This document shows positions 57,640 to 64,000 of a stretch of 64,000 bases of DNA, in pieces. The notes under the pieces were generated by a model, which was given only the letters and a program-made list of their open reading frames with translations, was not told the origin of the DNA and made no database searches. Origin of the DNA: Harmonia axyridis (taxonomy: Eukaryota > Arthropoda > Insecta > Coleoptera > Coccinellidae); assembly GCF_914767665.1 (NCBI RefSeq), contig NC_059503.1, positions 18,972,001 through 19,036,000 of the forward strand. Direction: 5' to 3'. Within the stretch, counting starts at the first letter, position 1; every line of letters starts with the position of its first letter. Made by a program: the position numbers and the translations under genes.

Positions 57640-58795
57640 CTGAAATAAAAATTACCTTTATAGATGCTTCACAAAAGTACAAGATAAATGATAATTATTT
57701 CATCTATTAGTTTTCGACGTATAGTAAATAATTGAATTTATTTGATGAAACTGACGAAATTTCAAGAGACTAGCATTTTTGGATTTCAAGAATATTCACG
57801 ATACTTCACATGCTTTCGGCTTTGTTTCCTATATCACTCAAATTGAATTTCGCTGTTGTTAGAACTACAGCCATTTTATCGAATGAAGCCAACCATGCAA
57901 GAAAAAAGAAGTACGGAAAATACCGTGGTCGAATTATCTTGAACCATATCTGATCAGTTGGCACAATAATATTTCAGACATCTTAAAATATTTTATGACC
58001 ATAATAAAAATGATGATAGCTTACCTCCGCAATGGAGGCGATATACATGCAGAAAATAAAGAAAATTGAATCAAAATTGTGTTGCTGTGGAAAAAACAAT
58101 ATACTTCACACTTCCAATAAATATTGACGTGTTTTCCTCATTACATCGATTCTTATAAAATTTTCAATAGGGATATGGAAATGAACATGACACCTGTCAG
58201 CAGGAACCCTCCACAAAAGTGAATCTTCCGCCAATTCCACAAACCTCTTTCCTATTCGTTCTATTGAAATTCGAATGGGGGAATACTTGGAAACTTCACA
58301 CAGTTTCTAGTAAATATTATCGAAAAAATTTTCTCGGAGAAGTTCAGGCGAGTGTCGTGAACTTTTATATTAATTTTTTGGAAGTTTTCATCCTGAGTTC
58401 GAGTGTGAGTTCACATTCAGGAAAGTTATTCAATATCCAAGGTTTCCAGTTCAATGGAAAATAGTTTTTCTTGGTGGGGGAGTGGGAAAATATAAAATTC
58501 GATTCATCAGCGTCTGGAGTAGAATTCTTCATCAATTTCAGAGATTGGAATGCGAAGTTGGGTTCGGAATCTTTATTCGTTATGAAATTCAATTATAATT
58601 TGGGGTGGGGGTTGTGGAATATTTGAGAAAGTTGATGACAAACATTTCGAATTTTAACCACGGCTGAATGGTTTCTATTATTTGGGAGTCGGGGTAATTC
58701 AATTCAATTCTTTTAGTCAGCTGGTACCATTAAAGGACTTTGGACTGGACAGATACTGTGAGCTGGTGTAGGAAATACTCTTTTTTATTGACATC
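57640..58795. other. upstream intron of the Ig gene; moderately G+C-rich 58190-58700
   Basis: 58190-58700 is less AT-rich and has overlapping frames on both strands (58219-58464 plus, 58365-58592 minus) without domains. It might be regulatory; nothing is shown. Confidence 0.3.
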
Positions 58796-58859
58796 ATGAA
58801 TGTATCGAACTATAGTATTTTTACTACGATTCTCTCTATTCTTATTTTATCGAGGTTAG
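58796..58859 (+). CDS. candidate signal-peptide exon (weak)
   Basis: ATG at 58796 opens 21 codons, MNVSNYSIFTTILSILILSR then L, with a polar start and a hydrophobic core like a secretion signal. A strong donor consensus AG/GTAAGT follows at 58860, leaving phase 1. It is on the plus strand, so it cannot belong to the Ig gene. No downstream plus-strand exon was found in the window. Chance is a real possibility. Confidence 0.2.
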
Positions 58860-58979
58860 GTAAGTGAAATTCGGTTTATTTTCTTTTTATTTCGGTTAGG
58901 TTAGATTAAGATGTACACGATAATAGTGCTTATGAATCCACATGGCTTTAAATTTTGAATGTGTATATAAGAACTAATA

Positions 58980-59888
58980 TCTTTTTTTGTTAAACATACA
59001 TAGTATAGCAAAGAAGTAAATGATTGAATTTGGAGGAAAAATCGTGAAGGTTTTTTCATGTAAATGAACAATTTTTGTGACTTAAATATTGAAGTCGTTT
59101 TATGTGAATTTTTTGAAATTTAACAACAAACCAGCTGTTTGAGGAGATCCAAAAATGATGTTTAGTTGTTGTTAAAATGCCTAGAACAGGTTTATGCGGA
59201 ATTTATCGCCATCTAAGTGAATTTGAAGGAATTCGAATTATTGGTCTATGGGAGGCGGGATTGTCATTTCAAGAAGTAACTAACCTAACCGTACGAACAG
59301 AACTCCAACGTCTGTTATGAGATGTTGCCAAGCGTGGTTTAATAATGCCTAAAATCGAAGAAGAGTAGGCACCTGACGTTGATGGGGCACTAATAAAGTT
59401 CAAGATCGACGTCTAAGACTTATGGCCATTAGAGACCGATATGCGACAACTCGATCTTTGGCTGATGAGTGGTTAGGAGAATAAAGCCATCCTGTAACTG
59501 TCCGAACGGTTCACCATCGGATAAGGTCTTTTGGACTGCAGCATTATCGACCCCATCTTGTGTTACCTCTGACGGTTGAGCATCGCCGGCAACGATCACA
59601 GGGTGCAGAGAACGTCAACATTGAAATGTGGAATGGCATTAGGTCGTTTTTTCTGATGAATCTCGCTTCTCTTTGGGTGCACACGATGGCAGAAGAAGGG
59701 TTAAGCGATGTCGAGAAGAAAGACGTAAACCTCAGTTTGATGTTGAGCGTTATGTACACCAGACAGTAGGCGTTCTGGTATGGGGTGCTATTGCACTTGC
59801 AAGAAGGTCACCATTAGTCTTTATGTAAGGTAACATGACAGCATTCAAAAATATAGTGGATCCATATTCTGTTCTTAACCGGCTTAGT
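58980..59888 (+). mobile_element. Tc1-like transposon relic T2, copy 2
   Basis: Same family and orientation as 49932-50935: leader AATGATTGAATTTGGAGGAA, TTTTTTCATGTAA, then transposase from ATG 59177. The 5' terminus is missing. The match ends near 59888 after GTTCTTAACCGGCTTAG (the LNRL-EN region). Confidence 0.75.
59177..59888 (+). pseudogene. Tc1-like transposase pseudogene (T2 copy 2)
   Basis: Starts MPRTGLCGIYRHLSEFEGIR and IIGLWEAGLSFQEV, then shifts. Later pieces include RDRYATTRSLADEWLGE, a stop where the Q of GEQGH is expected, LPLTVEHRR, VVFSDESRF across a shift, VLVWGAIALARRSPLVF and a broken tail. The two copies carry different defects, so neither is a functional gene. Copy 2 keeps the probable natural ATG and the N-terminal MPR. 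Confidence 0.8.
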
Positions 59889-60384
59889 TAATATATATTT
59901 CCTTTTTCTACCGAATTTATAGCAGTATTTCGTCTTCTTATCTTGTTTGTATTGTTAGTTTACAATTTCTGTTATCGAAAAGATGAAAAGTATAAAACTT
60001 GATCAATTACCAATTGTAATGTCTGGGACAATTCAATGAATGAATCATTCACTCTAAAACTTTCAGAGATAGGCGTGAGGAAGTTGATAAGGAAGTAATA
60101 AAGAATCTAATCGAAAAAGGCAAGAATATATAGGGTTTTGCGTCAAAAATATCGATGCTGTGAGTATCTATTGATGAAAGTAGCAACTGGCAACATCATA
60201 GTGCTGAAAATGATAAATTTTTTTTTGGATTGATAGAGCAAGAAGAATTTCCAATTAAATTTTAGTTTCAGTTCTCCTTATTAGTACCATCGATAGTGAC
60301 ATACCTTGTATAGAATGATAATGTCAACCTCCGTGCAAAATTCGAACAGAATTTCGAAAAAAGAGGAATGTACCACGTGAAATC
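59889..60384. other. no gene recognised
   Basis: AT-rich sequence without supported features. Confidence 0.4.
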
Positions 60385-60500
60385 TGGAGCTTTTGAGCGC
60401 TCGTCATTTATTACCCAATTGCCCCGTATAGGACGTGCAGTTCTGTGATCTCTAAGGGTACAATCTTCAAATGAACGAAAGAGCGCTCAAAATCTCCTGA
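60385..60500. repeat. fold-back element, probably family FB (copy 4)
   Basis: GGAGCTTTTGAGCGCTCG at the left and the reverse complement of GAGCGCTCAAAATCTCC at the right form the outer stem. ATTTATTACCCAATTG pairs loosely with CAATCTTCAAATGAA. The centre has AGTTCTGTGATCTCTAAGGG, a weak match to the FB core. Confidence 0.55.
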
Positions 60501-61197
60501 CAATACGTCAGTGTCTCTCATTATTCATTAAGAAATGAAAAAATAGCCGGCAAATGTCTAATGAGCTTCTTGGTAGAGAATCGATCGAATAAACTCGACT
60601 CATTATCTTTCGGACTTTCTGGAGTTATCCTGATCGAATACAAAAAATCGATTCCAGCTCATATATTTCACAACAAAACGATACAATTCTTGGAGAATTG
60701 TCAACACAAACGATATGAATATTAATGATAATTATTCAGTCTCTCGTAAATTACCGATGCCGAAGACCTAAACTTTCATTCGTAAAGATCCAGAAAACGT
60801 GTCTGTGTACAACCTTCCTGATGGCGACAAAAAACGCTGAACCCAAGGCGAACCGAGCATGCTCACGGTAGGTCGATGTTGATTTCCTCCGTGAAATATC
60901 CGAATGCCGCCCTCATCAACTAAAAACAATAACAAAAAACCATCTGGATTACTTTTCGTGACGTGGAGCGTGCTGAATAACAATCAATCAAGCGTAAGAA
61001 TTCGAAGGTAGCAAATGGTGGAGAAATGTATTTGTCAGATTGTATCTAAACGAGGAGATAATGGTTTGCGAAACGTGGAAGTGCGGTTAACCGCTATTCA
61101 TTGAATCCGCTTTGAATTGCAAGTTTCCTTTTGTCGATCGTTCCACTCTTCAGGCTGGCGAACCCTTATAAGAGATCTGATTTCCAATATGAGCTGA
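60501..61197. other. G+C-richer segment 60760-61180, function unknown
   Basis: A minus-strand candidate exon (acceptor GTTATTGTTTTTAG, then TTGATGAGGGCGG ... CGACCTACC before GTGAGC, about 60880-60935) would encode MRAAFGYFTEEINIDLP. A TATAAGGG on the same strand (61169-61176) lies upstream. The donor is weak and no homology is recognised. Confidence 0.2.
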
Positions 61198-61680
61198 AAA
61201 ATTTGAATTCCGAGCATGTTGTGGCATAAATTATGGAATTATTTTCTTGTTACAAAAAAATATGTTTCTTTATTGAAAATACGCATGTCACAGGTCTTAT
61301 TTTGTAAAAGGTCTGGAATTTTATTCCCTACGCCTCTACTATAATTTCTCCAATTTTCTACTGTTGTTAATTTGCGAGAGCTTTCTCCCTTCTCCTCTAT
61401 TTGTTTCTTTTAAATAAGTATTTCCTATTGTCTATATTTCTTGTTGAGATCTTTATTATCTTCTTCAATTTTCTGTTCTCGTACGTTTTTAGGGTTTCTA
61501 TTGTCTTCTTTATTTGTTTACTATTTCGTCAATAGTTTCGATTTTCAATTCCTCTCTGATTTGTTGGTTACTAAAATATCATGGGGCTCTAACAGCTGTT
61601 TTGATTACGGTATTTAGTGTACTTTGTGACTGATCTTTCTTATTGTTTTTTGTATAATAAGCAGAATACTCCAGCATACG
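61198..61680 (-). pseudogene. Jockey-like LINE fragment, duplicate copy 1
   Basis: Direct repeat of 61919-62338 (GGAATTATTTTCTTGTTAC, TTTATTGAAAATACGCATGT, TTGTTGGTTACTAAAATATC). Its minus strand reads VIKTAVRAP, stop, YFSNQQIREELKIE, as in the second copy. Both carry TGA where the conserved tryptophan of the Jockey-type GAPWY motif is expected. Confidence 0.65.
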
Positions 61681-61918
61681 CAATGAGTTGGCATTTTTTT
61701 GATCCTGGGGGAGGATTATCGAAAAAAATGTTTTCGACCACAACGTTCACTCATATCTGTTATGTGAGAAAATGGAGTTTGATATCGGAGTGTGAGCCGA
61801 ATAACTGTAAAAACGTTTTTTTCACAAATAGAATTGTTCTCACCATTTACTGGGTGTTCCTAAATTGGAATTACGAAAAACGGAAAAAAGAGAGATTCTT
61901 TGTGTTGTGGCATATTTT

Positions 61919-62620
61919 GTCATAAATTATGGAATTATTTTCTTGTTGCGAAAAAAAATATGTTTCTTTATTGAAAATACGCATGTCACAGGTCGTTTTT
62001 TTGTATGAGGACTGGCATTTCATTCCCCACGCCTCCATTATAATTTTTAACTGTTGTTCATCTGGGAGAGTTTTCCCCATTCTGCATGATACTATTTTCC
62101 TCTATTTGATTTTATCTTTCTTAATTCTCTATTGTCGTGCACTTTAAGCGTCCCTATTGTCTTCTTCATTTGTTTGTTTACTCAATAGTTTTGATTTTCA
62201 ATTCTTCTCTGATTTGTTGGTTACTAAAATATCATGGGGCTCCAACAGCTGTTTTGATTACTGTATTTAGTGTACTTTGTAACTGATCTTCCTTATTATC
62301 TTTTGTATTATACCAGGTTACTCCTTCATACGTAATGGTATATAATTAGTATGAGCACTATTTTTAGTATCTTCAGCCTTTCTTTTTTGGTTTGAGTAGC
62401 GGGTAGTCTCCCGTGCAATTGCTTTCCTTTTCTTCTGTTTTCTTTTATCTGTTTGCTAAAGTCATTCATCTAAATTACTCCCAGATATTTTGCTTCTTTT
62501 TTCGATTCTTTGGTCAGATTTTCTATTTTGAAGTTTCCTGCTTTCTCTTTCATTACTGTTGTTCCTCTGAAGTAGATTGCGACTGTTTTCATCGTATTCA
62601 CTTTGAATCTCAATAATGCG
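61919..62620 (-). pseudogene. Jockey-like LINE fragment, copy 2 with more upstream RT sequence
   Basis: On the minus strand the RT frame begins near 62620 with FKVNTMKTVAIYFRGTTVMK, continues to LTKESKKEAKYLGVI (the K-YLG-V motif of RT thumb-adjacent sequence, 62476-62490) and NRRKGKQLHGRL. After frame breaks it goes on to TVIKTAVGAP at about 62235-62265, a TGA, then YFSNQQIREELKIKTI. The order matches the post-palm region of Jockey-type non-LTR elements. At least four stops or shifts. It extends about 280 bp farther 5' than copy 1. Confidence 0.7.
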
Positions 62621-64000
62621 ACAAGAAATTTGCTTTGAATGAAGAACCTATGTATACCCTTTGTCTTACCGAATTGGTGCTACCAGCTGAAGGCAATATA
62701 TGAGCATTCTATAGGTCTAAAATCGAACCAGAACAATTTTTTCCTGAGGAGTGAGAATGTATGAAGAACAAAATTGAAAGTAGGTATACATTGGTAATAT
62801 TTATTACTGAGTACAATTGTTTCTTCATTACTGCCATCGTTTCAAAATTTCAAAACAACAACAAAAATATGTTAAGAAAATATTTCTCATGCTGTCTACA
62901 AAAGGAAAATGTTCAACACTTTCTAGATAAAATGTATTTTATGAAAATTCTGATAGGTACGTTTTCAGAAGTTGAATTATAACAAGAATTGCCATTTATG
63001 TCATCGAAATGTTTCCTTACTAGGTAGTTTTTCACCTTCCGTTTCCGTATATTCCCTGATTGAAATTCAATATCGGCGGTCTATTGATTCTCATAACATC
63101 TCATTTGGCAACAAACAAGAAAGGTGATCGTATTGAACGACTTAATGATACTCCAGCACGAACATGTTGGCAATTAATGGAATAAAATTAGGCTCAAGCT
63201 ATATTGCTGCTGAAGTAGATATTTCAATACATTTGTGATTGGATAGTTTCTGTGGATTGCTAATTCAATTCTTTCGAATATTTCTCTTTGATGAAAAATT
63301 CATTGATGGAATTGAATGAGATATATTGTTATAAGAATACGTGGACCTTGAAATCCAATGACATAAAGGATACATTTAATGGTTTCCGTCGTCACTTCAC
63401 GTAAATTATTCTGTAGACCACTAAGGATGAAGTGACTACACTCTTCTGAGTGACTACTACTTATTCATTGAAAATATCTATCCATGTATAGAGTATCAAG
63501 TTTGAGAGGCGAAAAATCTAGGAGTTATGTGAGTAACAATCCTTGTCACGCCGCTAATTATCTTGAAAATGAATATCATATTCGAAATCCTATTTCAATT
63601 TGTAGAAAAAATTTTTTTTCCAATTTTCTCAAAAATAGGCTCCATAACAAACCTGGCAATTGGGAAAAATTTATAGATTTAATTTTCTCTTGTCAAACTT
63701 GAAAGCCCTGTAATTTGTAATTGAAATATTTCTCGTTCATTAAACAAATTCATATTATTCTTGCATTTCCAGTATTCTAAACTGGACCACTTTGTCCACT
63801 TTTTTTTATTGAATTGGTTCGCAGAACACAATAACTATTTTAGGATAAAATAATATTTGTTTGAACATGGAATAATCCATGTTCAGACGTTTCAATACGA
63901 ATAAATTCTGTGTTAACAATAAATGTATAAATAAATAAAACATTGTTTGCGATTTTTAAGAGTTATCATGAGATTCATTTTCCTCAAATAACTAGGTGAT
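62621..64000. other. AT-rich DNA, no gene recognised
   Basis: Short frames only, and no repeat with a second copy was noticed. Confidence 0.4.

Noticed and set aside
60880..60935. Minus-strand mini exon encoding MRAAFGYFTEEINIDLP upstream of the Ig exon
   Set aside because: Good acceptor but weak donor (CTACC/GTGAGC) and no similarity to the N-terminus of DIP/Lachesin proteins.
1..64000. tRNA, rRNA, CRISPR or bacterial-type operons
   Set aside because: No foldable tRNA with proper A/B boxes and acceptor stem, no rRNA-like sequence, no spaced repeats, and the gene structure is eukaryotic.

Overview
The window is AT-rich nuclear DNA from an insect. The evidence is two coding exons of an insect-type DIP/Lachesin-like immunoglobulin gene, typical insect transposons (mariner, Tc1-like, BEL/Pao, several non-LTR families) and a decayed copy of a cytosolic ribosomal protein gene. 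The order is uncertain; a beetle is plausible but this is inference. There are no bacterial genes, CRISPR arrays or convincing tRNA/rRNA genes.

The only host gene I can support runs on the minus strand. Exon 57515-57639 encodes the first half of an Ig domain and ends at a phase-0 donor. Exon 6296-6503 encodes the second half and ends at a phase-1 donor. Together they read as one continuous Ig domain with both core cysteines and the D-x-G-x-Y-x-C motif, so 6504-57514 is a single intron of about 51 kb. Start, signal peptide, further Ig domains and stop were not found and probably lie outside the window.

Within and around that intron, from left to right: a mariner 3' end (1-240); a hairpin MITE (1931-2147); a LINE 3' remnant (3230-3500); a complete TIR MITE (5314-5886); the Ig exon; a SINE-like promoter (11972-12022); a decayed mariner (14828-15380); a fold-back element (15449-15616); a MITE split by an LTR-like repeat (17835-18960); a perfect fold-back MITE (23294-23419); a LINE (30045-30792); a second LTR-like repeat (31156-31989); a triplicated block with TATA-like boxes (32413-33720); a mariner with both ends (35480-36653); an RpL34 pseudogene tail-to-tail with a LINE 3' end (37950-38785); a Tc1-like relic (38937-40118); an RTE-type LINE end (44361-44775); another LINE (46378-46998); a degenerate repeat tract hit by two insertions (47584-54130); a Tc1-like relic (49932-50935); and a BEL/Pao derivative with exact 5-bp target duplications and one intact 688-codon frame (51042-53944). 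Beyond the 5' Ig exon lie a second Tc1-like relic (58980-59888), a fold-back element (60385-60500) and a duplicated LINE fragment (61198-62620).

The layout reads as one very long neural-adhesion-type intron grown by layered insertion. Points most worth a second look are the 51-kb intron inside an Ig domain, the intact-frame but pol-deleted BEL element, the AAGACG-rich LTR-like repeat with a conserved hairpin, the fold-back family with a conserved core, the triplicated TATA-like block and the RpL34/LINE junction.
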